Part shown: piece by piece, positions 42,318 through 51,581 of the stretch
Layout of the letters: every line of letters begins with the position of its first letter
Position numbering within the stretch: position 1 is the stretch's first letter
Assembly (NCBI RefSeq): GCF_014207435.1
Contig: NZ_JACHGH010000002.1
Span: 310,001-374,000, forward strand
Source: Salirhabdus euzebyi
Lineage (GTDB): Bacteria; Bacillota; Bacilli; Bacillales; Alkalibacillaceae
Reading direction: 5' to 3'
Length of the DNA stretch: 64,000 bases
Translations under genes and position numbers: made by a program
Notes under the pieces: generated by a model
Told to the model about the DNA's origin: nothing
What the model saw: only the letters and a program-made list of their open reading frames with translations
The model's database searches: none

Positions 42318-44492
42318 ATGCATCCAAAAGAAGCATTTTTAAATAGAAAAAAACAAGAAATAGGGGTTTCTCTTAATGATGTGCAACAGGAAGCGGTTCT
42401 TCATACAGAAGGTCCGTTACTGTTGCTCGCGGCACCAGGTTCAGGGAAAACGACGACGATTATTATGCGAATTGGCTATTTAATAGAAGTGATAGGTGTA
42501 GACCCAACAAGAATAAAAGCTGTTACGTTTAGTAATGCATCAGCCATTGATATGAAGGAGCGATTTGCGCGTTTTTTTCCAACATTGCCCGAAGTTGACT
42601 TTTCAACGATTCATAGTCTGGCATTTCAAGTGGTGAGAGAGTATTTTTACGGGAAACAAATTACTTACGACATCATAGAAGGTAATAAGAGTCAATGGAA
42701 TAAGAAAATGATGCTCCGAAATCTTTTTGAAAATGCAAATGGAGAACGCATCACAGAAGATCAATTAGATGAGTTAACGACATATATTAGTTTCATTAAA
42801 AACAAACTGATGCCTAAGGATAAATGGTCAAAAGTAAAATGTGATGTGCCAAAAGCTGAAGCGATAGTAAAAGAATATGAAGATTTCAAGCGTAACGGTA
42901 CTAACACACTTTTAGTAGACTATGATGATATGTTAACCATTGCTAATCACGTCTTAGAAAATAATCCACAAATGCTACGAAAATACCAACAAAAGTATGA
43001 TTATGTGCTAACAGATGAAAGCCAGGATACTTCACTCGTCCAACATGCCATCATAGAAAAAATTGTACAAAGACATAAAAACTTATGTGTAGTAGCGGAC
43101 GACGACCAATCTATATATGCATGGAGAGCTGCCGAACCCCAGTATTTACTAGATTTTAAACAGGTATATCCAGATGCAAAAATCTTGATGATGGAACAAA
43201 ACTATCGTTCATCAAAAGATATCGTAACGGTTGCTAATCAATTTATTAAGCGAAACAAAAACCGCTATAACAAAAACATGTTTACGGAAAACCCGACAGA
43301 TAAACCGATTAATTTAATCGAACTACCAGATTATAAGTACCAAGCAAATTATATTGTGGAGAAAATACAAAATGTACAGGATTTACGTGAGGTTGCTGTT
43401 TTATATCGAAACAACACATCATCCATCCTGCTCATGCATGCATTGGAGAAGGCGGGAATTCCTTTCTATATGAAAGATACGGACAATCGTTTTTTCTCCC
43501 ATTGGGTAGTAGAGGACATGTTAAACTTCATGCGCTTAGCCTATAACGATACACGGGCAGATATTTTAGAGCGAATCTATACAAAATTTAATGGTTATAT
43601 TTCCAAAAACCAGATGTACAAGCTCTTGCTCAATCATAACAACGAATCTGTATTCGATAATCTTTTGAAACTAAATGATAGGAAGGAGTATCAAGTAACA
43701 AAAATCAGAAGTTGTAAAAGTATTTTTAGGCAGATGAAAAGTAGTACACCTCTCGATATCATCCGTACGATCCGATTGGACTTAGGCTATGAAAAAACGA
43801 TAGAAAAAATGAGCAAAAACTTAGGGTTCAATAAGGATAATTTACTAACAATCTTAAACACATTAGAAGACATTGCAGACTCCATGAATACGATGGAGGA
43901 ATTTGCGAAACGACTCAAAGAGCTAGAAGCCTTAATGAAATCTTCAAAATTCAACAAAAACAAAAATGCCGTCACTTTTTCAACTCTTCATAGCGCCAAG
44001 GGATTAGAATTCGAAAGTGTGTACATGGTGGATTTAATTGAAGGGATGATTCCATCTAGTTCGGATATTGAGAGTTATAAGGATGGAAAAACAGAGGAGA
44101 TGGAGGAAGCAGTTCGACTGTTTTATGTAGGCATGACACGGGCCAAATTAAATCTCGAACTCCTGACGTATAAGTGGAAATACGGGAAGCCAGTAAAGGA
44201 ATCGCAGTTTGTAACGAATGTAAGAGATATCATGTACCCACCAAGTGAGCGACCAAAAAAAGAAACAACTTTAAAAAGAAAAACATTCACAAAACCAATA
44301 GTCCCACACAACCCAAATGCCATACAGAACAAAGAGGAAATGGAAGTAGGGATGACAGTAAAACACCGGGTGTTTGGGACAGGGGAAATAATACAGTGTA
44401 CGGATGAAAGTGTGGAAATTCGGTTTGCTAAAACTACTAAAATGTTGTTGATTGATACTTGTTTGGAGAAGGGGTTATTAGAGCCAGTATAA
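42318..44492 (+). CDS. UvrD/PcrA-like superfamily 1 DNA helicase (YjcD-like)
   Basis: A 724-residue ATP-dependent helicase. The ATG at 42318 is chosen for the AAGGAAGGA site eight bases upstream. The Q-motif SLNDVQQEAV precedes Walker A APGSGKTT (39-46 from this start). Later motifs are VDYDDML, TDESQD (motif II), VADDDQSIYAWRAA (III), EQNYRSSKDIV (IV), TLHSAKGLEFESVYMV (V) and LFYVGMTRAK (VI). The tail from about 650 (GMTVKHRVFGTGEIIQ) is the PcrA-like C-terminal fold that binds RNA polymerase. The length fits the B. subtilis YjcD type rather than PcrA itself. It probably unwinds 3'-tailed DNA in repair or replication restart. Confidence 0.92.
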   Translation: MHPKEAFLNRKKQEIGVSLNDVQQEAVLHTEGPLLLLAAPGSGKTTTIIMRIGYLIEVIGVDPTRIKAVTFSNASAIDMKERFARFFPTLPEVDFSTIHSLAFQVVREYFYGKQITYDIIEGNKSQWNKKMMLRNLFENANGERITEDQLDELTTYISFIKNKLMPKDKWSKVKCDVPKAEAIVKEYEDFKRNGTNTLLVDYDDMLTIANHVLENNPQMLRKYQQKYDYVLTDESQDTSLVQHAIIEKIVQRHKNLCVVADDDQSIYAWRAAEPQYLLDFKQVYPDAKILMMEQNYRSSKDIVTVANQFIKRNKNRYNKNMFTENPTDKPINLIELPDYKYQANYIVEKIQNVQDLREVAVLYRNNTSSILLMHALEKAGIPFYMKDTDNRFFSHWVVEDMLNFMRLAYNDTRADILERIYTKFNGYISKNQMYKLLLNHNNESVFDNLLKLNDRKEYQVTKIRSCKSIFRQMKSSTPLDIIRTIRLDLGYEKTIEKMSKNLGFNKDNLLTILNTLEDIADSMNTMEEFAKRLKELEALMKSSKFNKNKNAVTFSTLHSAKGLEFESVYMVDLIEGMIPSSSDIESYKDGKTEEMEEAVRLFYVGMTRAKLNLELLTYKWKYGKPVKESQFVTNVRDIMYPPSERPKKETTLKRKTFTKPIVPHNPNAIQNKEEMEVGMTVKHRVFGTGEIIQCTDESVEIRFAKTTKMLLIDTCLEKGLLEPV

Positions 44493-44508
44493 ATTATGGA
44501 AATCAAGA

Positions 44509-44546
44509 AAAGCCATGATTCCACCTTTGGATTGGATCATGGCTTT
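44509..44546 (+). terminator. Probable terminator
   Basis: AAAGCCATGAT pairs with ATCATGGCTTT around a 16-base loop; the T-run is short. It lies just behind the helicase gene. Confidence 0.7.
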
Positions 44547-44695
44547 GACTAAATAGACAATTAAAAGGGGAAAGGTTCAACAGATTACACTTGTTAAATA
44601 AAATGTTAAAATATACTTACATAATTATACAAATGCATCTGAAAAATAATTAAATTACCTTTAATTAATAAATTTAACGTGAATAGAGGATCAAA

Positions 44696-47587
44696 ATGGA
44701 GAACATTGTAGATAGTTTAAAAGAATCTCTATACAAAGGGTTTATCGATCATTCTCACAACAAGTCAGACGTGTTTAAACCTAAACTGTTAGTAAATAAC
44801 TTGTTACAAAGCGAAGACGTACTGTCTTCATTATTAGAGGAATTAAATTATTGTCAGGAGTTTTTCTTTTCTGTTGCATTTATTACGGAAAGTGGATTAG
44901 CTACCTTAAAATCCTATCTGTGGGATTTAAAGCAGCGAGGGATAAAGGGGAGAATACTAACTTCTACGTTTCTTCAGTTCAATAAGCCTAAAGTATTTCG
45001 AGAGTTGCTGAAGATGAGCAATGTAGAGGTAAGGTTAACCGATTTAAAGGGTTTTCATTCAAAAGGATATATCTTCCGTCATAATACACATTATTCTCTA
45101 ATTGTTGGGAGCTCTAATTTAACTGCACATGCCTTGAAGGTAAATTATGAGTGGAATGTGAAATTGACGTCACATGAAAATGGGGAGATTATCCATCATT
45201 TTCTTGAACAATTTGAAGATGTCTGGAATGAATCTTATATGTTAAATCCTTTGTGGATTGATCAATATGAAAAAACATTTGTAGAGAGAGAATATTTACC
45301 TGATTTAGAGAAAGTTGTAGAAATTCCGGACGAATACCGAGCCAACCCTTTGAAAGAAGCAATTGAAATCAGCCCAAATAAAATGCAGAAAGCTGCCTTG
45401 CAAAATATCCAAATGGTTCGAGAGAATAATAACAATAAAGGGTTAGTGATCTCTGCAACTGGAACAGGTAAAACATATTTATCTGCTTTCGATGTTCGTA
45501 ATTATGCTCCTAAACGTATGTTATTTATTGTTCATAGAGAGCAAATCCTTCAGAAAGCAAAATCTGATTATCAAAAGATTTTAGGTGGATTAAGCAAGGA
45601 TTTTGGTATTTTATCTGGCTCATCTAAGCAATCTGACGTTCGGTATCTTTTTGCGACGATCCAAACGATTTCAAAAGAGAATGTGCTGCGTCAATTTGAT
45701 TCTAAAGAATTTGATTACATTCTTATAGATGAGGTCCATAGAGCTGGTGCTGAATCTTATCTAAGGGTGCTAAATTATTTTGAGCCAAAATTTTTATTAG
45801 GTATGACAGCAACTCCAGAGCGTACTGATAATTTCAATATTTATGAGTTATTTGACTACAATATTGCTTATGAAATCCGGCTTCAGGAAGCACTTGAAGA
45901 GAATATGCTTTGTCCTTTCCACTACTTTGGTGTAACAGATTTTGAATTAAATGGCGAACTAATCGACGAAACGGCAACATTGTCCAAGCTTGTTACAGAA
46001 GAAAGGGTAAATCATATCATTGAAAAGGTTCATTACTATGGACATTCAGGAGATAGTGTAAAAGGCTTAATGTTCTGTAGTGGCAAGGATGAAGCACAAA
46101 GACTTTCAGTGGCATTGAACGAAAAAGGACTTCGAACTGTCGCATTAACAGGTGATGATTCACAAGAGGAACGAATCCTGCAGGTAAATAGATTAGAGAA
46201 TGGACAACTAGATTACGTCATTACTGTTGATATTTTTAATGAAGGTATTGATATCCCGAGTGTAAATCAGGTTGTGATGCTCAGACAAACCCAATCAGCC
46301 ATCATCTTTATTCAACAATTAGGCCGTGGGTTAAGAAAGCATGGTTCTAAGGATTTTGTTACGATCATTGATTTTATAGGAAACTACCGTAATAACTATC
46401 TAATTCCAGTTGCGCTATCTGGAGACAAATCACAAAATAAAGATAATGTTCGTCGTAACATGAAAGACAAAAGTTATATTAAAGGAGTTTCGACTATTAA
46501 CTTTGAAGAAATAGCTGCGAAACAAGTTTTTAAAGCAATTAATGATAGTAAACTGACATCATTAAAAATATTAAGAGAAGCATACATGGAGTTGAAAAAT
46601 AGAATAGGTAGAATTCCATATTTGATGGATTTTATAAAACAAAACTCCATTGATCCCGAGGTAATAGTAGGAGAGCATACGAATTATTATCAGTTTTTAA
46701 TAAAAATGAAAGAGGAGGTTCCAGATCTATCATTATATGAACAACAGGTCCTAACATTTCTATCACTTGAAGTTTTAAATGGAAAACGAAAACATGAAGT
46801 ATTATTGGTGGAACTATTACTTAACAGAGATGAAGTAGTTAACACTGAATATATTCAACAATTAGCAGCTAATAATTGTTATATAGATGAGGATACATTA
46901 TATTCTATTGAACGAATCTTTAATCAAGAGTTTTTTACACAAATATCAAGAAAGAAATATGGGGAGATCCCAATTATTACTCGTTTGGATAATACTTATA
47001 AATTCAACGATGCTATTAAACAAAGCATTACTTCTAATGCTTATTTTAGGGGTCTAATCAATGACCTTGTAGAAACAGCTAAGATGAAAACGGAAAAATA
47101 TGATTCTACCCAACCACTTACGCTTTATAAGAAATATTCAAGAAAAGATGCTTGTAAACTATTGAATTGGCATAATGATGAAAGTTCTACCATGTACGGA
47201 TATAAACCAAAACATGATACATGTCCAATTTTTATTACTTACCATAAAGATGAAGACATTGATGCAAGTGTAAAATATGGAGATGAATTTTTAAATCCAA
47301 AATTGATCAAATATTTTACAAAAAGTAACCGAACCTTGCAATCAGAAGAAGTCAAAAAAATTATTTATGCAGACGAAAGAAACTTTGACATTCATATCTT
47401 CGTTAAAAAAGATGATGATGAAGGTACTGATTTTTATTATTTAGGGACTGCACATCCGGTTAAGGATACAGCCGAACAAACAGTTATGTTAGACAAGAAT
47501 GATAAAGAGATCCCAGTCGTTACCCTTGAACTAATGCTAGAGCATTCTATTGAACCGAAGCTTTATCATTACATTACAAACAAATAA
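44696..47587 (+). CDS. SauUSI-like type IV restriction enzyme (PLD nuclease, SF2 helicase, DUF3427)
   Basis: A 963-residue protein with three parts. Residues 1-200 form a phospholipase-D-type nuclease: His121-x-Lys123 in FHSKGYIF and Asn141 in VGSSNLTAHAL. Residues about 225-560 are a superfamily 2 helicase: Walker A ATGTGKT (254-260), DEVH (345-348), TATPER (371-376), and motif VI QLGRGLR (541-547). The remainder corresponds to the DUF3427 region, and the last 150 residues (KKYSRKDACKLLNWHND onwards) are its usual end. The architecture and length match Staphylococcus aureus SauUSI, an ATP-dependent enzyme that cuts 5-methylcytosine DNA. The promoter region is AT-rich and the gene is monocistronic. 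It would restrict incoming methylated DNA. Target modification is inferred from SauUSI. Confidence 0.88.
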   Translation: MENIVDSLKESLYKGFIDHSHNKSDVFKPKLLVNNLLQSEDVLSSLLEELNYCQEFFFSVAFITESGLATLKSYLWDLKQRGIKGRILTSTFLQFNKPKVFRELLKMSNVEVRLTDLKGFHSKGYIFRHNTHYSLIVGSSNLTAHALKVNYEWNVKLTSHENGEIIHHFLEQFEDVWNESYMLNPLWIDQYEKTFVEREYLPDLEKVVEIPDEYRANPLKEAIEISPNKMQKAALQNIQMVRENNNNKGLVISATGTGKTYLSAFDVRNYAPKRMLFIVHREQILQKAKSDYQKILGGLSKDFGILSGSSKQSDVRYLFATIQTISKENVLRQFDSKEFDYILIDEVHRAGAESYLRVLNYFEPKFLLGMTATPERTDNFNIYELFDYNIAYEIRLQEALEENMLCPFHYFGVTDFELNGELIDETATLSKLVTEERVNHIIEKVHYYGHSGDSVKGLMFCSGKDEAQRLSVALNEKGLRTVALTGDDSQEERILQVNRLENGQLDYVITVDIFNEGIDIPSVNQVVMLRQTQSAIIFIQQLGRGLRKHGSKDFVTIIDFIGNYRNNYLIPVALSGDKSQNKDNVRRNMKDKSYIKGVSTINFEEIAAKQVFKAINDSKLTSLKILREAYMELKNRIGRIPYLMDFIKQNSIDPEVIVGEHTNYYQFLIKMKEEVPDLSLYEQQVLTFLSLEVLNGKRKHEVLLVELLLNRDEVVNTEYIQQLAANNCYIDEDTLYSIERIFNQEFFTQISRKKYGEIPIITRLDNTYKFNDAIKQSITSNAYFRGLINDLVETAKMKTEKYDSTQPLTLYKKYSRKDACKLLNWHNDESSTMYGYKPKHDTCPIFITYHKDEDIDASVKYGDEFLNPKLIKYFTKSNRTLQSEEVKKIIYADERNFDIHIFVKKDDDEGTDFYYLGTAHPVKDTAEQTVMLDKNDKEIPVVTLELMLEHSIEPKLYHYITNK

Positions 47588-47595
47588 ACCAAGAA

Positions 47596-47626
47596 AGCCT
47601 TCTCGATTGAGAAGGCTATTTTTCTT
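47596..47626. terminator. Bidirectional terminator
   Basis: AGCCTTCTC pairs with GAGAAGGCT around a four-base GATT loop, T-rich on the right and A-rich on the left. It lies between the SauUSI-like gene and the convergent Nudix gene, overlapping the Nudix stop. Confidence 0.9.
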
Positions 47627-48011
47627 TTATTAACTGTTCAACAGCTGGAATGTCCGCAGGAGCCCATTTAAGAGAATCCAGGTTATCACGTTTTAGCCAA
47701 ATCAGTTTAGAATGTTCTGTTGGGGAAGGGGTACCTCTAATAATTCTACACTTAATCGCAATTAAATTGATGATAAATGTTTCGTATTCATGGAGATTCT
47801 CATTAAAAAATTCTTTGGTTTCAATTTGACAGTGTAGTTCCTCTTCAATTTCTCTTTGTAAAGCAGTATAAATATCTTCACCAACTTCTACTTTACCTCC
47901 AGGAAACTCCCACATATTTGGTATAGCCATTAGCGGAGAACGTAACGCACATAGAATTTCTTTCTGTTCGTTTTCAATGATTGCTGCTACAACTTTTACT
48001 GTTTTTTTCAT
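47616..48011 (-). CDS. Nudix (deoxy)nucleoside triphosphate pyrophosphohydrolase, MutT-like
   Basis: A 131-residue Nudix enzyme. The ATG at 48011 is chosen for GGGAGGCAAAT directly before it. The complete Nudix box is GGKVEVGEDIYTALQREIEEEL (residues about 38-59), i.e. G-x5-E-x7-R-E-x2-E-E, and the preceding NMWEFPGG is typical of MutT/8-oxo-dGTPase-like proteins. It hydrolyses (deoxy)NTPs or damaged nucleotides to monophosphates. It converges on the SauUSI-like gene; I recall Nudix genes near DUF3427 helicases in other genomes, but did not test this. Confidence 0.9.
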   Translation of the reverse strand: MKKTVKVVAAIIENEQKEILCALRSPLMAIPNMWEFPGGKVEVGEDIYTALQREIEEELHCQIETKEFFNENLHEYETFIINLIAIKCRIIRGTPSPTEHSKLIWLKRDNLDSLKWAPADIPAVEQLIKEK

Positions 48012-48285
48012 ATTTGCCTCCCGATTTTGAACTAAATATACTATAACATTTTTGCTTCTTATATTAGTAGATTTTAAATTGCACAATAACCCTTAACATT
48101 CTTTTTCATACGTTAACCTTACTTACTGCGACTTTTATATAAAAATATCCAATAAAAAAATTGCATGATTATTTAAATTAGTAGTTTTTTAATATTATGT
48201 TGAGTACATACTGAAAAGGAGTTTAAATCTAAAATGTTGAAATTGGAAAGAGAACAATAATTTAACTGGTTAGGAGTTTCAATTA

Positions 48286-48606
48286 ATGCCAACGTACAAT
48301 AAACTAGTTCGTGATAAAATCCCAGATATTATTAAAGATACAGGGAAAAAATTAAATACTAGAATACTGTCCGACCAAGAGTACATATTAGAATTAAAAA
48401 ATAAAACACAAGAAGAGCTTCAAGAATATCTAAATGCCAATAATAATGAAGATGCTTTAGAAGAACTTGCTGATTTATTAGAGTTGATCCATGCTTTAGC
48501 TAAAGTACATGGAAGTTCAATTGAAGAAGTTGATAAGCTCCGGAGAACAAAAACAGAAAAACGTGGTGCATTTGATGATAAAGTTTTTTTGATAGATGTA
48601 GAATAA
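48286..48606 (+). CDS. MazG-like NTP pyrophosphohydrolase (COG4997 type)
   Basis: A 106-residue all-alpha NTP-PPase. It opens TYNKLVRDKIPDII, the hallmark of the COG4997 phosphoribosyl-ATP-pyrophosphatase-like group. The metal site is formed by EELQEYL (about residues 44-50) and EELADLLELIHAL (about 60-72), the E-x2-E and E-x2-D pattern of the MazG superfamily. The C-terminal KTEKRGAFDDKVFL is also conserved in the group. It probably cleaves a nucleoside triphosphate. The HNH nuclease gene starts 20 bases after the stop, suggesting a functional pair. Confidence 0.88.
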   Translation: MPTYNKLVRDKIPDIIKDTGKKLNTRILSDQEYILELKNKTQEELQEYLNANNNEDALEELADLLELIHALAKVHGSSIEEVDKLRRTKTEKRGAFDDKVFLIDVE

Positions 48607-48626
48607 AAATTATTGGAGTGTAAGAA

Positions 48627-49613
48627 ATGAGTCACAAATTAAGAGTAGGAGAATTAAAAGAACAGTATATGACAGACGAAGAGATATGGAGAATTTTTAC
48701 TATTGTCCTATCTACGAAATCGGTAAAGTCTTCTACTTACAAATTTGTCTTGATTAAATCTCTAATCGAAAACCTATATCAAGTAAGTGATAATAATGAG
48801 CTTACTTATGACCAAATTGCATATGCATTTGCAAAAGTGTATTGGAATCTTGTTGTTCATCATAATTTAGTTAATCAAAATAGAGGTCCCAAGCATGCTA
48901 AGGTAGTTTCTATCATAAAAGATTTTCAGCAGAAGCATGGCATACCTTCCGAGTTTAGCTTTGATAAGATAAGTGATTCTCTTCAGTTAAAAATGGTTGC
49001 TATGGTGAAAACTGTTATGAAAGAGAATGTTTATGGTGCTCTGTATGGTGATACTAGGGGTACATTTTATGAATTTGATCATAAAAGAGAATATTTTAGG
49101 TTACATCCGAATGTATTACGATTTATGAGGCAATACCAAAGGCTTATCATCAATCTAACAAATTACCATATGGCCGCCATGATAGAAGAGCTTAATGAGG
49201 TACCAAGTATAAACTATTTACTAAGTAAGGTGGAAAGTATTGCTAGAAGAAAAACGCTAAAACCATTTGAACAAATATTACTACACCACTTCGAAAATAC
49301 GTGCTTTTATTGTAATAAAAAGTTATCAGATAAAAAGGGGAGTACACATGTGGACCATTTTATCCCATGGTCTTTTGTCCAATCTGATCAAATATGGAAC
49401 TTAGTATTAGCTTGCAGTAAATGTAATAGTTCCAAAAGTGATAAACTTCCAAAGCGAGAGTATCTCCATATTATTATTGAGAGAAATGACAAGTTAAATA
49501 AACAAGTAAAGCCAACTTTCAATCTAATGGAAAATTATAGGGACAAGAAGATTATTCTTTTATACGATTATTCTATTAGAAACGGGTTTGATATTATTTG
49601 GAGCCCTAAATAA
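48627..49613 (+). CDS. HNH endonuclease with uncharacterised N-terminal domain
   Basis: A 328-residue protein, ATG after TGGAGTGTAAGAA. The first 215 residues are an all-alpha domain (YDQIAYAFAKVYWNLVVHHNLV, then FYEFDHKREYFRLHP) that I do not recognise. Residues about 223-285 are a zinc-containing HNH nuclease: C226-x2-C229, Asp243-His244 in THVDHFIPWSF, Asn258 in IWNLVLAC, and C263-x2-C266-Asn267. Similar N-terminal domain plus HNH proteins occur in defence islands. It is co-transcribed with the MazG-like gene and ends at a terminator. DNA cleavage is expected; specificity is unknown. Confidence 0.85.
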   Translation: MSHKLRVGELKEQYMTDEEIWRIFTIVLSTKSVKSSTYKFVLIKSLIENLYQVSDNNELTYDQIAYAFAKVYWNLVVHHNLVNQNRGPKHAKVVSIIKDFQQKHGIPSEFSFDKISDSLQLKMVAMVKTVMKENVYGALYGDTRGTFYEFDHKREYFRLHPNVLRFMRQYQRLIINLTNYHMAAMIEELNEVPSINYLLSKVESIARRKTLKPFEQILLHHFENTCFYCNKKLSDKKGSTHVDHFIPWSFVQSDQIWNLVLACSKCNSSKSDKLPKREYLHIIIERNDKLNKQVKPTFNLMENYRDKKIILLYDYSIRNGFDIIWSPK

Positions 49614-49647
49614 CAAATTAGTAGTAAATCTTACTCTATCCCTCATG

Positions 49648-49676
49648 ATGGCACTCTTTAAGAGTGTCATTTTTTG
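49648..49676 (+). terminator. Rho-independent terminator
   Basis: ATGGCACTC pairs with GAGTGTCAT (one G-U) around a five-base loop, followed by six T. It ends the MazG-like/HNH operon. Confidence 0.9.
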
Positions 49677-49770
49677 TTGTAAATAGGAAAAATATCCCTT
49701 ATAAAGTTTTAGAAATATAGTATTATTAATGAGTGTGTAAAAATTTTACAAAAGTAGGGGGTGATTAAAA

Positions 49771-50529
49771 GTGTTTGAATATTATTTGTTTTTGTCTATC
49801 GTTATAGTTATAGGGATCATATTTGGGCTACCGACCGTTAAAGGGAGAATTGGAGAGGCAAAAGTATCTTTTTTACTTAAGAGGCTAGACCCAGAAGAGT
49901 ATACTGTAGTGAACGACCTTCTAATAAAGACTGCAGATAATAAAACAGCGCAAATAGATCATGTTGTTATTTCCCGGTACGGCATCTTTGTAATAGAAAC
50001 AAAGAACTATAAAGGATGGATTTTTGGGAGTGAGAGGTCTAAATATTGGACACAAACGATTTATAAAAGTAAAGAGAAATTCTTTAATCCAATTTGGCAA
50101 AATTACGGTCATATTAAGGCGATTGAAAATGCACTATCAAATACATATACTGGTCCATATTATTCCTTTATTGTTTTCAGTTCAAAATCTACTCTTAAAA
50201 AACTTGATATCCAATCAGATAATGTAGAGGTAATGTACACTTTACATCTGTTAAAAACAATTAAAAAATATAATCAGCCCATAATGAATACTCAGCAAGT
50301 AAAATCCATCTTGGCAAAACTTATAAATCTAAATATTGATGATAAAAAAGAGATGAAAAACCATGTAAAAGAAATTAGAGAAACTGGAAAAAGAGTTAAA
50401 GATTCAGTGAAGGCAAATGTTTGTCCAAAATGCGGGGGTTCTTTAGTGAAAAGAAAAGGTAAATATGGTTTTTTTACTGGATGTACCAATTTTCCAAAAT
50501 GTAGATTCATTGTAAAGAAAGCTAACTAA
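49771..50529 (+). CDS. Membrane-anchored NERD-domain nuclease-like protein with topoisomerase-type zinc finger
   Basis: A 252-residue protein starting at GTG behind AGGGGGTGATTAAAA. One N-terminal transmembrane segment (about residues 4-22) is followed by a NERD domain (about 25-140) with [12 protein letters not shown], then the PD-(D/E)xK-like core: Asp63 in [11 protein letters not shown], and Glu76-x-Lys78 in VIETKNYKG. After a charged linker, a four-cysteine zinc ribbon closes the protein (VCPKCGG about 217, GCTNFPKC about 236), as in topoisomerase I tails. NERD proteins are presumed nucleases in DNA processing or defence. It stands alone, with its own promoter region, inside the island. 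Confidence 0.88.
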   Translation: MFEYYLFLSIVIVIGIIFGLPTVKGRIGEAKVSFLLKRLDPEEYTVVNDLLIKTADNKTAQIDHVVISRYGIFVIETKNYKGWIFGSERSKYWTQTIYKSKEKFFNPIWQNYGHIKAIENALSNTYTGPYYSFIVFSSKSTLKKLDIQSDNVEVMYTLHLLKTIKKYNQPIMNTQQVKSILAKLINLNIDDKKEMKNHVKEIRETGKRVKDSVKANVCPKCGGSLVKRKGKYGFFTGCTNFPKCRFIVKKAN

Positions 50530-50621
50530 ATGATTTAAATATCTACTGTAGAGAAATTTCACAAATAATTAAGTATCTCTCCCATACATATATATATAAA
50601 CAACTCTAGGGAGAGGATAGG

Positions 50622-51581
50622 ATGAATGTTATTTCCGTAATCAATTATAAAGGTGGAGTAGGAAAGACTACACTTTCTGCAAATATTGCTGCAGAGTATG
50701 CCAAACAAGGTAAGAAGGTTTTACTGATTGATTTGGATCCACAGACGAATTTAACATTGTCCCTTATTAAAATGGAAGAATGGCAGAATTATGATAACCA
50801 GGGTAGGACGATTAAGCATTGGTATGATGAGTTTTTAGATTCTGATCGAGATTCTGATATTGGAGATTTAATTATTACACCTAGCAAAGTGAATAATCAT
50901 TTAGGGATGCTTGAAGGGCAAATTGATTTAGTTTGTTCTCATTTAGAGTTGATTAATGTGGATATGGAACTCTCCAGCAGACTTGGTGGCAATAGTGAAC
51001 GAACGATTAGGCGTAATTATTTGAAAGTGTTATCGAGGTTAAAGAAGAATCTAGATACCATTAAAGATAATTATGATATGGTTATTATCGACTGCCCACC
51101 GAATTTTAATGTTGTTACACAAAATGCTTTAGTAGCTAGTGACTATTACATTATTCCTGCTAAGGCAGATTATTTATCGACGCTCGGTATTAATACATTA
51201 CTTGGGCATGTGAAGGAATTGGAGAACAAGTTTAACCGTTATTGTGCTAAGTCTAGAAATGTGAAAATGGCACCGATTTCGCCAAAAATGTTAGGTGTTG
51301 TTTTTACAATGGTTACGATTCGAAATGGAGAACCAATCGCGATACAAAAAGAGTACATAGATCAGGTTATAAGAAATCAAGAACAACATTGTTTCAAAAC
51401 GACGCTACGTGAAAATAAAACGCTATATTCAAAGGCACCAGAGACAGGTATTCCTGTAGTTTTGAGTCCAAAGAACTTACAACAGGAGAAAGCTAGTGAC
51501 GAGATTCAGGGTATCGTGAAGGAATTAACATCGTTTTTAACCGAATTAACACCGGTGGATGGTGGAGGTACTTATGTCTAA
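50622..51581 (+). CDS. ParA/MinD-family ATPase
   Basis: A 319-residue P-loop ATPase with the deviant Walker A YKGGVGKTT (residues 9-17), the VLLIDLDPQTNLT motif (about 34-46) and Walker B DMVIIDCPPNFN (about 155-166), all diagnostic of ParA. Unlike chromosomal Soj it has an internal extension (residues about 52-115, EEWQNYDNQGRTIKHWYDEF) and no N-terminal HTH. It is not next to a ParB gene; instead the following gene overlaps its stop by eight bases. It should bind DNA or a partner in an ATP-dependent way. Its role outside plasmid partition is unknown. Confidence 0.9.
   Translation: MNVISVINYKGGVGKTTLSANIAAEYAKQGKKVLLIDLDPQTNLTLSLIKMEEWQNYDNQGRTIKHWYDEFLDSDRDSDIGDLIITPSKVNNHLGMLEGQIDLVCSHLELINVDMELSSRLGGNSERTIRRNYLKVLSRLKKNLDTIKDNYDMVIIDCPPNFNVVTQNALVASDYYIIPAKADYLSTLGINTLLGHVKELENKFNRYCAKSRNVKMAPISPKMLGVVFTMVTIRNGEPIAIQKEYIDQVIRNQEQHCFKTTLRENKTLYSKAPETGIPVVLSPKNLQQEKASDEIQGIVKELTSFLTELTPVDGGGTYV

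Noticed and set aside
48627-49613. HNH protein as an intron- or phage-encoded homing endonuclease
   Set aside because: It is a stand-alone gene in an operon with a MazG-like gene, has a large extra domain, and no intron or phage genes surround it.
50622-51581. A plasmid-type parABS partition locus
   Set aside because: No ParB gene, no parS-like site recognised and no replication gene nearby; the neighbour is a different protein.
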